NCBI GenBank assembly: GCA_024226315.1
Contig: JAAELT010000177.1
Span: 1 to 64,000 of the forward strand
Source of the DNA: a bacterium
GTDB lineage: Bacteria > Acidobacteriota > Thermoanaerobaculia > Multivoradales > J023
Direction: 5' to 3'
DNA: 64,000 bases
Numbering within the stretch: position 1 is the stretch's first letter; the number at the start of each line of letters is the position of its first letter. The position numbers and the translations under genes are program-made. Of the stretch, positions 39,638 to 49,015 are shown piece after piece. The notes under the pieces were generated by a model. The model saw only the letters and a program-made list of their open reading frames with translations. It ran no database searches and was not told where the DNA came from.

Positions 39638-41266
39638 TCAACTGCCGCCCGGATCCATTTCGGGAATCCGTGGGTACTCGCGCGCCATGGCGTCGGCACG
39701 GCGACAGCTCTGGCGGATCTGCCAGACGGTCAGCGGTAGGAGCAGGGCGCCGGTGGCGAGCTTGAGAGCCCGGCGGATCCCTCCTCGGTGGAGGCGAAAC
39801 GTGCCGAGAGCGCTCAGCCAGAGTTTCTCTCGGACCTGGCGCGGGCCGAAGTAGCGCCGAGTGAGGTAGATCTCTGTCGGCGCCGGGATGTGTCGATGCC
39901 AGAGACGCCTGCGGCTCGAGGCATATGTGACGACCCGTGCGCGATGCCGGCGCAGACCGCCGCTGGGAGCGTGATGGTGCAGCACGGAGATACCAGGGTC
40001 CAGCACCATCAAGGCACCGCTCAAGTAGATCCGCATCCCGAGATCGCCGTCGGCTCGGGCGCCGCGTTCGTAGGCCAGGTCGAACAGGCCCGAACGGCTT
40101 AGCGTCGGCTTGGTGAGCAGGGTGTTGTTGGTCGGAAAAACGTCGCTCGAGCGCAGTAGGCGGAAGCCCTCGGGCAGTGATCCGGCCCCCACCTCTTCGG
40201 CGACGCCCGACGACGCCTCGGCGCCGAAGCGTTCGAGTGACGCCAGGTGGCGGGCGATGAGATCCGGGGCGATCTCGTCGTCGTCGTCGAGAAACAGGAT
40301 GTGCTCACCGCGTGCTTCCTGCAGACCGGAGTTGCGGGACGAGCACTGCCCCGGCCGGTCACGGAGGAGGACTTTGAGCGGCAGGTCGGAGAACTGCGCG
40401 GCCAGGTCGCGCCGGCGCTCGGTCGGCGTCTGGTCGATCACCAGGATCTCGAGCGGCGCGACGGTCTGGCGCCGCATCTGGTCGAGGAGGACCTCGAGGT
40501 ACGGATATCGATCGAGAGTGGGAATGAGGACGCTGACGGCCGCGGGCCGCTGTGGCACGCTGGTGGCCGAGCCGCGGTCGCGGTAGGGCGCCGGCTCGGC
40601 CGGCCTGCGGCTCCGGCGCAGGCGCCGCCAGTGCCGCAGGCACTCCCGTACCGGGAAGAAGCCGGCGACAGCGGCCCGCATCAGCGCCCACGCGGCCCAG
40701 CGTCGCCCGCACCGATAGAGAATGAACCGTGCTTCGTCCTCGAGGGGCAGTTTCGCCGCCGCAATGCGCTTCGGTACGAGTCGTGGCAGGTGGCGAGTCA
40801 GCACGCCGCGGGTCACGTAGCGGTGGCCGAGCTCCAGGGAAGCGCCCTCGAGAGTGCTGAGCTCGCGACGCGGCCCTCCCATCCTGCGCAGCACGTCCGT
40901 CGACGTCAGGCAGGCGCGGAGCGACAGGCGCCAGGAAGTCGCCTCGGTCTCCGGATCGGGATCGCAGGCGAGCATCCAGGTCGGGTGGACGGTATCGAGC
41001 AACCGCGGCAGCCCGGCCATGCCCATCCGCAGACCGGCATGCCAGAGGTCCCCAGGGCGTCTGGCGGCGCTGAGAACCGTCGATGGTTCCGGCGGACCGA
41101 GGGTGGGATCCCAGAACAGGACGCCGTCGCTGTCGGAGCCGCTCAGCAACTCGTCGAGGGTTTGATGAATTGCCGCCGGATCCGGCGCGCAGGCCCAGAC
41201 CCCGCCCAGTGGCCAATGCGGCTCGCTGCCCTCGGTCGTCAGCCAGAGAAGGTCGATCGTTTTCAC
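39638..41266 (-). CDS. two-part GT2 glycosyltransferase with extra N-terminal domain
   Basis: 542 residues. The C-terminal half (from about residue 245) is a GT2: VSVLIPTLDRYPYLEVLLDQ, LEILVIDQTP, RPGQCSSRNSGLQEARGEHI and LFLDDDDEIAPDL. The N-terminal 240 residues, with GVLFWDPTLGPPEPS and WMLACDPDPE, look like a second, degenerate GT-A-like domain without clear catalytic motifs; I do not recognise it firmly. Some tandem GT2 proteins use one domain for chain binding. Ten bases separate it from the asparagine-synthase-like gene upstream. Confidence 0.8.
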   Translation of the reverse strand: MKTIDLLWLTTEGSEPHWPLGGVWACAPDPAAIHQTLDELLSGSDSDGVLFWDPTLGPPEPSTVLSAARRPGDLWHAGLRMGMAGLPRLLDTVHPTWMLACDPDPETEATSWRLSLRACLTSTDVLRRMGGPRRELSTLEGASLELGHRYVTRGVLTRHLPRLVPKRIAAAKLPLEDEARFILYRCGRRWAAWALMRAAVAGFFPVRECLRHWRRLRRSRRPAEPAPYRDRGSATSVPQRPAAVSVLIPTLDRYPYLEVLLDQMRRQTVAPLEILVIDQTPTERRRDLAAQFSDLPLKVLLRDRPGQCSSRNSGLQEARGEHILFLDDDDEIAPDLIARHLASLERFGAEASSGVAEEVGAGSLPEGFRLLRSSDVFPTNNTLLTKPTLSRSGLFDLAYERGARADGDLGMRIYLSGALMVLDPGISVLHHHAPSGGLRRHRARVVTYASSRRRLWHRHIPAPTEIYLTRRYFGPRQVREKLWLSALGTFRLHRGGIRRALKLATGALLLPLTVWQIRQSCRRADAMAREYPRIPEMDPGGS

Positions 41267-41276
41267 GAGAAGAGTC

Positions 41277-43184
41277 TCAACGCCGCTCGAGTTGTGAAAA
41301 ATTCTTCAGGACGCTCGGGCCGCGGCGGGCCGCGGCGAGAATCGTGTCCGCGCAGATCGCACGCAGCTCGTTGTTCGGCATCACGGGTGGCTTGATCCAC
41401 CGTGCCGTGCGGTGGACCCGCCCCGAATAGTAGTCGGACGAGAAGATTCCGGAAACTGCCCACGGCTGGCCGTAGAAATCCGCGGCGGCGCGTTCGTACT
41501 CGGGCTGCAAGCGGAAGGTCGCAAACAGGCGCTCGCGCCGGGTGAGGCCGCGCGTCTTGCGAACTAGCTTCTGCAGCGCGGCGTCGCACGACCAACGGAT
41601 CAGCCAGACAGCCTCTTGCAGCAGCTTCGGCGAGGTCACGCCGACCAGCGGGATCGTCGGCGTCGGAACCCGGCGCAGGGGCTTGTCCAGCAGCCGGCGC
41701 GCCAAGGCGTCCAGTAGCCGGCGCCAGGCCCGGGTTTCGAGCTCGACGTCGAGCGCCGCGGTCATCACTCCCCGGGTCGCGAACGCCGGAATGATCTCGA
41801 CCTGGCCGTTCAAGACCAGTGCCTGCGAACCTCCGAACTCTCGTTCGGTGGCGAGATAGAATCTCTCCAGGAGTTGATAGAGAGGCGTTTCGGAGAGACT
41901 ACCGAGCATCGACGCGACCTCCGTGAGATCGTGTGCAACGCCACGCTCGATCTCTTCGGTCGTGACGTCGAGGCCGAGCCGGCCGGCCAGGTACGCGGCG
42001 TCGCGCGCGTGTCGCGCCTCTGTCGCCCGCCACCAGTCCTCGGCCGCGGCGGGTCCGTCGGCGAGCCTCGGCCGGCGCCCCAGCAGGCTGGCGAGGCGCA
42101 GGGCAACGCGCTCTCGGCGGCCCCAGAGAGGCTTGATGCGAACCTGCAGGCAGTTGGTGATGTCTCCCATCAGCAGGCTGGTGACGCCGTCGCCGAAAGC
42201 CTGCTCGCCGGTCGGGAGCCAGAAAGGATACGCCGCCGCCTCGGCGAGCAGGGCCTGGCGTCGCAGCGTATCTTCGGACGGGAAGAAACGGCCGACAGCG
42301 TCGCCGACCCGCCAGGTGGCCCCGACCACCTCGGCGCAGCGGCGAGCGAGCCTCACCTCATATTCGCCGGGGTCGCCGTAGGTGTAGGTGTGCATGCCCC
42401 GAGCCCGGTTCCCGAGCGCACCGAGGACGAGACGAGAGTCGAGTCCCGCGCTCAGTGCGAGGCCGATCGCGGAACCGCCGCTGGCGGCATATCTCTCGGC
42501 CTGCCGCCGCAGGAGAGGCTCGAGCTCTCGCGCCGCGCTTTCGGCGGAGAGCCGGCGGACGTTGCGGTGCCAGGGTCGCTCGATCAGCGAGTCGATCGGT
42601 TCGCCTTCGGCCGAGAAACGGGCCCTCTCGCCCGGCAGGATTTCGTGAAGGCCGGTGAACAGCGTCCGCCGGCCGAGGATGTAGCACGACGCCAGCCACT
42701 GTGCGACCCCGCATAGGTCCGGCTCCAGCCCGAGGGCGAAAGCGCAGGCTGCCTGGGTGGTTCCGAACACCAGCGTGCGTCCGCTTCGGCCATGGAAGAG
42801 CCGCCGTAAACCAACGGGGTCCACGCCCAGGGCGAGAACCCGCCGTCGCCGATCATGGGCAGCACAAGAGTAGCTCCCGTCCCAGGAGCTCGGAAGCGGC
42901 CAGCCACCGTCTGAGACGACTTCTCCTCCCAGGCGGTCGAGTGTCCGGCGGGCCTCGGATGCGTCGGCGGAGATCTCGTCCCCGCGCCACACGTAGCCGT
43001 CGATCGCGACCACCAGGTCATCCGTCAGCAGTTGATGCGCCGGCAGTAGGCCGAGGTCGGCGGAGTGCCAGATGACCAGGGCCTTCGGATCGCCGATCCG
43101 GCCGTGGTTCGGCCAGAGAGCGCGAAACCAGCTGTTCGAGCGGTCGACGATCTCGGCGGTCGGGTTGAGAGCGCCGAGGAACAT
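41277..43184 (-). CDS. asparagine synthase-like protein lacking the glutaminase cysteine
   Basis: 635 residues. It starts MFLGALNPTAEI, so the N-terminal Cys nucleophile of AsnB is missing although the glutaminase-like beta sandwich is recognisable (VDPVGLRRLFHGR, VFGTTQAACAFAL). The synthetase half keeps an altered PP-loop, LALSAGLDSRLVLGAL (SAGLDS for SGGxDS), and LLMGDITNCLQVRIKPL in place of GGDELFxGY. Known relatives without the Cys use ammonia or another amine, as in beta-lactam synthetase and lasso-peptide cyclases. An amide-forming or adenylating step on a glycan component is inferred. Shares TGATG with the downstream end of the CapK-like gene. Confidence 0.8.
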   Translation of the reverse strand: MFLGALNPTAEIVDRSNSWFRALWPNHGRIGDPKALVIWHSADLGLLPAHQLLTDDLVVAIDGYVWRGDEISADASEARRTLDRLGGEVVSDGGWPLPSSWDGSYSCAAHDRRRRVLALGVDPVGLRRLFHGRSGRTLVFGTTQAACAFALGLEPDLCGVAQWLASCYILGRRTLFTGLHEILPGERARFSAEGEPIDSLIERPWHRNVRRLSAESAARELEPLLRRQAERYAASGGSAIGLALSAGLDSRLVLGALGNRARGMHTYTYGDPGEYEVRLARRCAEVVGATWRVGDAVGRFFPSEDTLRRQALLAEAAAYPFWLPTGEQAFGDGVTSLLMGDITNCLQVRIKPLWGRRERVALRLASLLGRRPRLADGPAAAEDWWRATEARHARDAAYLAGRLGLDVTTEEIERGVAHDLTEVASMLGSLSETPLYQLLERFYLATEREFGGSQALVLNGQVEIIPAFATRGVMTAALDVELETRAWRRLLDALARRLLDKPLRRVPTPTIPLVGVTSPKLLQEAVWLIRWSCDAALQKLVRKTRGLTRRERLFATFRLQPEYERAAADFYGQPWAVSGIFSSDYYSGRVHRTARWIKPPVMPNNELRAICADTILAAARRGPSVLKNFSQLERR

Positions 43185-44602
43185 CAGGCGTCGTTCCTGG
43201 AGTCGATTCCCTGTCTGGCAAGCGATAGGTAGTCGCGATGTTTGCCGCCTGGCAGCGCGGGCATCTCGTCGACGATCCGAATGGTCAGTGGGAAGTCCTC
43301 ACCGAAGGCGGTGCGGGTTTCCCGCTCGACTTGCTGCAAGTGCTCGCCTGAGAACCGTCGGCTGACGAGCAGCAGCAGATCGAGTCCCTTGTGCTCGGTC
43401 TCGAGGAATCGATAGCGGCGAATGAGGCCTTGACTGGCCAGGGGCTTGAAGACGTAGCCGGGCATGTGGGAATTGATGATGCGTCCGTTCGGCAACCGGA
43501 CGGGTTCTCCGGAGCGTCCGTCGAGGCTCGCGACCATGGGATGGGATCGGCCGCACGAGCATCTCCCCGGGCGCAGAGTGATCTCGTCACCGACGGCGTA
43601 ACGGATCAACGGGAAGGCGCGCAGAAACAGGTCGGTCACGAGGACCTCGCCCGTAGTTTCTTCCGGCTGACGCAGCTCGAGCCAGGTCGCCTCGGACGTG
43701 AGATGGAGTGAGCCGGCAGGGCACTCGAAGGTATCTAGACCGCCTTCCGCGCTGCCGTAGAAATCCACGCATGGCGCGCCTGTCGTTGCCTCGATCAGCT
43801 CCCTCTGGAATCCGTATGTCGGCTCGCCTGTCAGGGCCACGGCCTTGAGCTCCAACTCCTCGAGGTCGAGGCCGTGGTCTCGGCAGAGGACACAGAACTC
43901 GTGAATCGCGGCTGGATAGCCGTGGAAGTGTGTCGGTCGCCAGCGCTGGAGCTCCCGCCAGTGCCCTTCGACCTGGGACGGCCCGATGTCGAAGGCCGAG
44001 ACGCGGACACGATTGAACACCTGGTCCCGCAGGAGCGTGGACATCCGCAGGCGCCAGCGCCAGTGAAGGCCGAAGAAATAGGCGTACGGCTCGCCGACTT
44101 CGATTCCGAAAGCCTCCAGGGTCCGGAAGAGCAGCGCGTGGCGATAGGCCCAGGCTCGCCGATCACAGGGGAATTGAAGGGGGGTACCGGTCGAGCCGGA
44201 TGTCCTGTCAGGGAATGTCGACAGCTGCCGGCCGCCGAGCGCGAGCAGACGCTCGGATTCCTGACGGACGGTGGTTTTCTCGAGAATCGGGAGGCGGCTC
44301 ATCAGGCGGGCGGCGTCGTCCCAGGATCGGGCACGGTTGATCTCAGCGCGGTAGGGGGCGAGCTCCTCCCGGTAGAACGGTACCCGATCCACGGCGAAGC
44401 GCAGCAGCGACAGCAGACGTTCGGCCTGGAGTGCGCGCAACTCGTCTCGTCCCAGGAGCTCGCTCGCGCGGACGTCCCGCAGAGCCGCGACAACGGGTTC
44501 GCGGCGCAGCCGCTGCAAGAAGAAATAGAGACCGCGCGCCAACCGGGCCGGCATTGGACGCGAAGCCCTCGAAGGCAGCTTTTCGAATGCGGATTCCGTC
44601 AC
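43184..44602 (-). CDS. CapK/phenylacetate-CoA-ligase-like adenylate-forming enzyme
   Basis: 472 residues. RTSGSTGTPLQFPCDRRAWA is the AMP-binding P-loop of this superfamily, CVDFYGSAEGGLDTFEC the A5-type motif, VTDLFLRAFPLIRYAVGD the hinge region, and GRCSCGRSHPMV a CxCGR metal-like site usual in PaaK and CapK proteins. CapK homologues occur in capsule loci of many bacteria, with unproved roles; acyl activation for glycan decoration is the common guess. Lies between an asparagine-synthase-like gene and a GT4, both overlapping. Confidence 0.88.
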   Translation of the reverse strand: MTESAFEKLPSRASRPMPARLARGLYFFLQRLRREPVVAALRDVRASELLGRDELRALQAERLLSLLRFAVDRVPFYREELAPYRAEINRARSWDDAARLMSRLPILEKTTVRQESERLLALGGRQLSTFPDRTSGSTGTPLQFPCDRRAWAYRHALLFRTLEAFGIEVGEPYAYFFGLHWRWRLRMSTLLRDQVFNRVRVSAFDIGPSQVEGHWRELQRWRPTHFHGYPAAIHEFCVLCRDHGLDLEELELKAVALTGEPTYGFQRELIEATTGAPCVDFYGSAEGGLDTFECPAGSLHLTSEATWLELRQPEETTGEVLVTDLFLRAFPLIRYAVGDEITLRPGRCSCGRSHPMVASLDGRSGEPVRLPNGRIINSHMPGYVFKPLASQGLIRRYRFLETEHKGLDLLLLVSRRFSGEHLQQVERETRTAFGEDFPLTIRIVDEMPALPGGKHRDYLSLARQGIDSRNDA

Positions 44603-45834
44603 GCGGCGGATCTCTGATCGAGGAGCCCGCGATACCAGCGATCGAAGCAGCTAGCCTGTTCTCGCAGAGTGAAGTGCTCGCGAACCCGGCGCCGGCCCGC
44701 GTCGCCCATCTTCTGGCGCAGAGTCGGATCACCGGCCAGGCGTTCGAGCCGCTCTGCCAGCGCTTCGGGGTCGCGTCGCGCCACAAGATAGCCGGTCACA
44801 CCCTCGACGACGTTCTCGGGCAGTCCGCCGGCGTCGGTCGCGACGACCGGCAGGCCGAGTGCCTGGGCCTCCAATACGGCATTGCAGAAGCCCTCGGAAA
44901 CCGCGGCATGGAGCAACACGTCGGCCTGGCCCATCTGTTCCCGGACGCCGTCGGAATCGAGTGCTCCCTCGAGCTTGACGACGGTCTCGATCTCCATCTG
45001 ATGGCATGCGAATGCCACCGTACCGATGTACGGTCCGTCGCCGACAATGCGGTACTCGATGCAGAGTCCACGGTCCACCAGCCGCCGCACCGCCTGCAGA
45101 GCGTACTCGTAGCCTTTCTGCCAGTCGAGGCGCCCGACGGCCAGGATACGGAGCGGGCGCTCGAGGGTTCCCGCGGTCTCGAGGTGGCGCCGGCGGGGAG
45201 CTTCGGCGAAGGCTGGAGCGACGGCCGGCGGGATGAGCACGTGGGCTTTGTCCTCCGGGCAGCCTCGCCGCCGTGCCTTCTGCCAGAGGTCGTCGCTGAG
45301 CAGATGGAGGGCGGCTGCCTTGCGCCAGACCGCTCCGTAGTAGTCGCTCTGCTCGAGCCCAGCGTGATTGAGGTCATAGCCGCGGAAGCTGACTCCGATC
45401 CGGCAGCCGAGCAGGTCTTCGAGGTGTGTCCTGTCGACCGCCAGGGCCCCGAACTCGAAGTGGATCAGCCGCGGCCTGAGGCAGACGATCTCGGCGTCTA
45501 GATACAGGTGCCGCAAACCATCGACGCCGAATTGCTTCATGCCGCGACGCAAGAAGCGGACGGTCGTGCCCGGAGCGCGCGTCAGGCACCGGATCAGCGC
45601 CAGAGGCCAGAGCAGGATCGCCAGAAAACGCGGGCGGTGGGGCCACGCCGAATGGACCCGGCGCCGTAGCTCGGGTCTCTCGCGCAAGGCAGGGAAGCGC
45701 CGCCATTCGGACTCCGGACTCCGTTGGCAGACGACGTGGACGTCCCAACCCTCGTCGAGCAGCGCGAGGAACTTGCTCGCGATGAACGTCTCCGAGAGCT
45801 TGGGAAAGGTTGGTACGACGAGGACGAGAGTCAT
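44599..45834 (-). CDS. GT4 glycosyltransferase
   Basis: 411 residues. MTLVLVVPTFPKLSETFIAS at the N-terminus (the SETFI motif is frequent in colanic-acid WcaL-type enzymes), ILAVGRLDWQKGYEYALQAV, and VSEGFCNAVLEAQALGLPVV with DAGGLPENV. Start overlaps nothing; stop overlaps the CapK-like start by four bases. Confidence 0.92.
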   Translation of the reverse strand: MTLVLVVPTFPKLSETFIASKFLALLDEGWDVHVVCQRSPESEWRRFPALRERPELRRRVHSAWPHRPRFLAILLWPLALIRCLTRAPGTTVRFLRRGMKQFGVDGLRHLYLDAEIVCLRPRLIHFEFGALAVDRTHLEDLLGCRIGVSFRGYDLNHAGLEQSDYYGAVWRKAAALHLLSDDLWQKARRRGCPEDKAHVLIPPAVAPAFAEAPRRRHLETAGTLERPLRILAVGRLDWQKGYEYALQAVRRLVDRGLCIEYRIVGDGPYIGTVAFACHQMEIETVVKLEGALDSDGVREQMGQADVLLHAAVSEGFCNAVLEAQALGLPVVATDAGGLPENVVEGVTGYLVARRDPEALAERLERLAGDPTLRQKMGDAGRRRVREHFTLREQASCFDRWYRGLLDQRSAA

Positions 45835-45870
45835 GGTTGGCTCGAGACCGGTCCGATCGGCGCGGTCCGG

Positions 45871-46608
45871 TCAGCTTTGCTTGCGGGCACAAGCGAAGAG
45901 ATGGGCAGTCCGCCGCGGCTCCGTCTCGACATCACGTGACTCGTAGCGATTGATCAGATTCGAGAAACCAGTGGAGAGAGCCTGCAGTGGGCGCCGCGGA
46001 GAAATCGAACGCAGGCCCCGGTACCGAGCCCGACCGGTACGGACGCCATAGACGACCTCCACTTCCGGAAACCGCTCCTTCAGAAGTGAGATGAGCTCAT
46101 CGCGGGTGTAGTGGCGCACGTGGTCTGGGTTGCGGTTGGGTGGCTCGTTGAGCACGTAGTCGCCGTTGGGCGTCGTGAGGTAGAACCAACCGCCTGGCTT
46201 CAGGAGCCGCTCAGCTTGTCGAACAAAGGCCTGATCATCGACGACATGCTCGATGGTCTCCACGGCGGCAATGCCGTCGAAGCTATGGTCGGGTATTGTC
46301 GTTCGTGTCATATCGTCGATGACGAGCTGCTCGATGTTCGAGCGCCGCCGCCGAAGTCGATCCGCGATGCCGTCGGTCATGCCCAGGTTGAGGTTCGTCC
46401 GAACCCTGCCTTCACGGGGCACGTCGAGGACGGTCACCCTGGCTTTGAGCCCGATTGTGTAGGGCGATGTTCGGCCGCCGACGTCGAGGATGGACGGACT
46501 CGTTGCCGGGGTCGTGCGCAAGAGACGTCCAAGATCACGATGCGACTGTGAATAGAGAACCGGCAGAAAGGGGGTTGCCAGTCGGCGGATGAGCTCGTAC
46601 GGCGTCAA
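45871..46608 (-). CDS. class I SAM-dependent methyltransferase
   Basis: 245 residues from a TTG at 46608, chosen because GGGAG precedes it and TTGA overlaps the stop of the GT4 gene; a longer frame would lie entirely within that gene. Motifs: SILDVGGRTSPYTIGL, VTVLDVPREG, DGIAAVETIEHVVDD and LLKPGGWFYLTTPNGDYVLN. A Methyltransf_11/23 protein; substrate unknown. Confidence 0.82.
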   Translation of the reverse strand: MTPYELIRRLATPFLPVLYSQSHRDLGRLLRTTPATSPSILDVGGRTSPYTIGLKARVTVLDVPREGRVRTNLNLGMTDGIADRLRRRRSNIEQLVIDDMTRTTIPDHSFDGIAAVETIEHVVDDQAFVRQAERLLKPGGWFYLTTPNGDYVLNEPPNRNPDHVRHYTRDELISLLKERFPEVEVVYGVRTGRARYRGLRSISPRRPLQALSTGFSNLINRYESRDVETEPRRTAHLFACARKQS

Positions 46609-47849
46609 TGCGCGCTCCCGGATCTGAGTCGATCGTCGTTCGAGTGCACTGATCGGAAGAGTGAAGCGAATTCCTCGATGTGCCGCTCCAGGGCAAACTG
46701 TTGACAAACGGTCGCCCGTGCCGCCCGGCCCAACCGTCCGGCGAGCTCGGGGTTGTTCGCGACCTCGATCAGAGCGCGGGCGAGGGCAGCCGGATCACGG
46801 ACCGGGACGGTCAAACCATTGACGCCGTCTTCGACCGCCTCGCTGATGCCGCCGCACTCGGCGGTGACGACCGGCAGGCCGCAAGCCATGGCCTCCAGAA
46901 GGGCGTTCGGCACCCCTTCGCTCAGACTGGCGAAGAGGAAGGCGTCCGACGCCTGCAGGCGGTCGCGAACGGCTTCGGGTCGGAGACGCCCCAAGAGTCG
47001 TACGTGTGCCTCGAGCTCCAGGTCGCGGATTGTGAAGAGGATTCGATCGCGGTCCGGTCCGTCGCCGATGATCTCGTAGCGCGACTCGATGCCAGCGTCG
47101 ACCAGCCGGCGGACCGCAACCAGTGAGTACTCATGACCCTTGCGCCAGATCAGAGATCCCGTGGACACGATGCGGAACACCTCCCGACCTTCCCGCCGCC
47201 GCTTCTCTGGGCTGAAGAGCTCGGTGTCGACGCCAGCGTAGATCACTCTGGCCTTCGCAGGCTGCAGACCATAACAACGGGCTTCTTCGAGGAGTGCCTT
47301 GGATACGCAGTGCACCGCGGACGCGCGCTCGAACGTCGTCCGCAGATCCTCGACATACGTGGCGCGTCGTGAGCGATGGGGCGCGATTTGGATCTGGCTA
47401 CCCCGGCAGCTGATCACCTTGTGCCCCTCCAGCTCGAAGAGTGGGAGATGGTCGATCGCGGCCGAGTTCCATGGAAAGTACATGACGTCCCATCGCCTGC
47501 CGGCGTGAGGAAGCGTCCGGTACCAGGAGCGGAGCCGAGCACGGCGAGGTCGTCTCAACCCGGTCCTCCAGAGTCTGGTCGCCCCTGCCGGCGAGCGAGC
47601 AAAGGCACCGGCAGCCACGACGATCAGCTTCATCAGACGGATCGCGCGCGGCCATCGCGTCGCCGGCAACCGGCGCCAGACGAGGTTCGGGTGCTCCGGC
47701 CAGTCACTAGGGCGGGACTCCAACGTCACGGTCACTTCCACCCCCTTGGCGGCCAGGCCGCGCAGCAGCCGCTCGATGAACGTCTCGGGGGGCCAGGAGA
47801 GACCCACGACGAGGACTTTCAGTGATGATTCCGTCATGTCTCGAGTCAT
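46605..47849 (-). CDS. GT4 glycosyltransferase
   Basis: 414 residues; ATG 47849 and ATG 47837 (four residues later) are both possible starts. VLVVGLSWPPETFIERLLRG, VSTGSLIWRKGHEYSLVAV, SLSEGVPNALLEAMACGLPV and ECGGISEAVEDG identify a GT4 with a complete Ex7E motif. Similar in overall form to the GT4 at 44599 (PETFIE versus SETFIA; WRKGHEYSL versus WQKGYEYAL), suggesting an old duplication within the operon. Confidence 0.9.
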   Translation of the reverse strand: MTRDMTESSLKVLVVGLSWPPETFIERLLRGLAAKGVEVTVTLESRPSDWPEHPNLVWRRLPATRWPRAIRLMKLIVVAAGAFARSPAGATRLWRTGLRRPRRARLRSWYRTLPHAGRRWDVMYFPWNSAAIDHLPLFELEGHKVISCRGSQIQIAPHRSRRATYVEDLRTTFERASAVHCVSKALLEEARCYGLQPAKARVIYAGVDTELFSPEKRRREGREVFRIVSTGSLIWRKGHEYSLVAVRRLVDAGIESRYEIIGDGPDRDRILFTIRDLELEAHVRLLGRLRPEAVRDRLQASDAFLFASLSEGVPNALLEAMACGLPVVTAECGGISEAVEDGVNGLTVPVRDPAALARALIEVANNPELAGRLGRAARATVCQQFALERHIEEFASLFRSVHSNDDRLRSGSAH

Positions 47850-47864
47850 TCGAGCGCGAATCTG

Positions 47865-48977
47865 TCAGGGTTCCGGGGCGAACGGCTTGTCGAGATAAGA
47901 AGCCAGCTCCGTGGCGATCACCTCATAGCCCGCGGCGTTGCAGTGGGCGTCGAGGCGCCAATAGAGCTGCTCGCCTCGTTTCGCCCGTTCGCGGAATGGG
48001 GGCAGGAGTGAAACCGTTTCGACCCCGCGGCTGCTCAGCTCGTCGAGGATCTCTCCGGCTGCCCACGAGCCTTCGCCGTTGGTCTCGTCCTTCGTCGGCA
48101 GCGCGACGAAGATGAAACGGCAGCCGCGGCTCCGACAGTCGTCGGCCATGGATTCGACGCGCGCGATGATCTCGTGGCGCACCAGGTCTCGGGACTCTCG
48201 AGTCTCCAACTCGCCGCGCACGACGTTACGGTTCAACGAGACCCAGGGCCAGCCGAAATGATGCGCCCAGCGTGCCCACAACGCGCGGACGAGATAGGAG
48301 TGCTGAACCCCCGCGCGGAGCAGTCGCCGAGAACCGGACAGGGAGCGATCCAGGCGCTGGATCAGGAGCTCTCTCTCCTCGGCCGTTCGGTAGATCAATA
48401 CATGATCCCGATAGACGTCGCGGTGGACGACTCCTTTGGCAACGTCGTAGAAATCGTTGCGATAAAAGGCCAGCAGCACGACGTCCGGCCGGTAGGCGAC
48501 TGCGTCACGGTCGAAGAGCAGGCTCTCCTCGACGGTGCCGATGCCGTCCATGCCGAGATTGTAGACTTCCCAGGGTCCCGCTTCCGTGCCGGAGTCGTTG
48601 AGTAGCCGTTCCAGAGCGTCGGGGAAGTTCCGACCCCGTCCGACCTCGAAACCGACAGTGAAGGAGTCCCCCAGGACGACGATCCGGGAGACGCCCGGCC
48701 GGCGTTCGACGGAGAACTCGTCGTCGAAGAAACCGGCGCTGTTCAGCTCCACCTCGACCCGGTACTCGAGACGCTGGAGGACGCCCCGGCTGCGAGGAAC
48801 ATACCGGAAGCCCAGCTCGGGATCCGGGCGATAGACTGTAGCCATCCGGTTGAGGTTGGTGGACTCGGGCTTCAGGAGTCGAAGCGCTCCTTCGGCCAGG
48901 AGAAAGACGAGGAGGCAGGAGCCGATCAACAGTCCGGCGCGCGCCAGCCACTCGCTGCGCCGAGATCCGATTCTCAT
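47865..48977 (-). CDS. membrane-anchored SGNH/GDSL-like protein
   Basis: 370 residues; CGGAGG before ATG 48977 supports the start. One N-terminal membrane helix (about residues 12-30) is followed by an SGNH fold: VVLGDSFTVGFEV (block I Ser), YNLGMDGIGTVE (block II Gly), LLAFYRNDFYD (block III Asn) and RLDAHCNAAGYEVIA (block V Asp-His). Known relatives in glycan loci are O-acetyltransferases or esterases acting outside the membrane. Which one this is cannot be decided; no acyltransferase-3 partner is present. Confidence 0.8.
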   Translation of the reverse strand: MRIGSRRSEWLARAGLLIGSCLLVFLLAEGALRLLKPESTNLNRMATVYRPDPELGFRYVPRSRGVLQRLEYRVEVELNSAGFFDDEFSVERRPGVSRIVVLGDSFTVGFEVGRGRNFPDALERLLNDSGTEAGPWEVYNLGMDGIGTVEESLLFDRDAVAYRPDVVLLAFYRNDFYDVAKGVVHRDVYRDHVLIYRTAEERELLIQRLDRSLSGSRRLLRAGVQHSYLVRALWARWAHHFGWPWVSLNRNVVRGELETRESRDLVRHEIIARVESMADDCRSRGCRFIFVALPTKDETNGEGSWAAGEILDELSSRGVETVSLLPPFRERAKRGEQLYWRLDAHCNAAGYEVIATELASYLDKPFAPEP

Positions 48978-49015
48978 GGGCCTCCGTTCGATGGCCGGTT
49001 CACGATCACAGCGAA

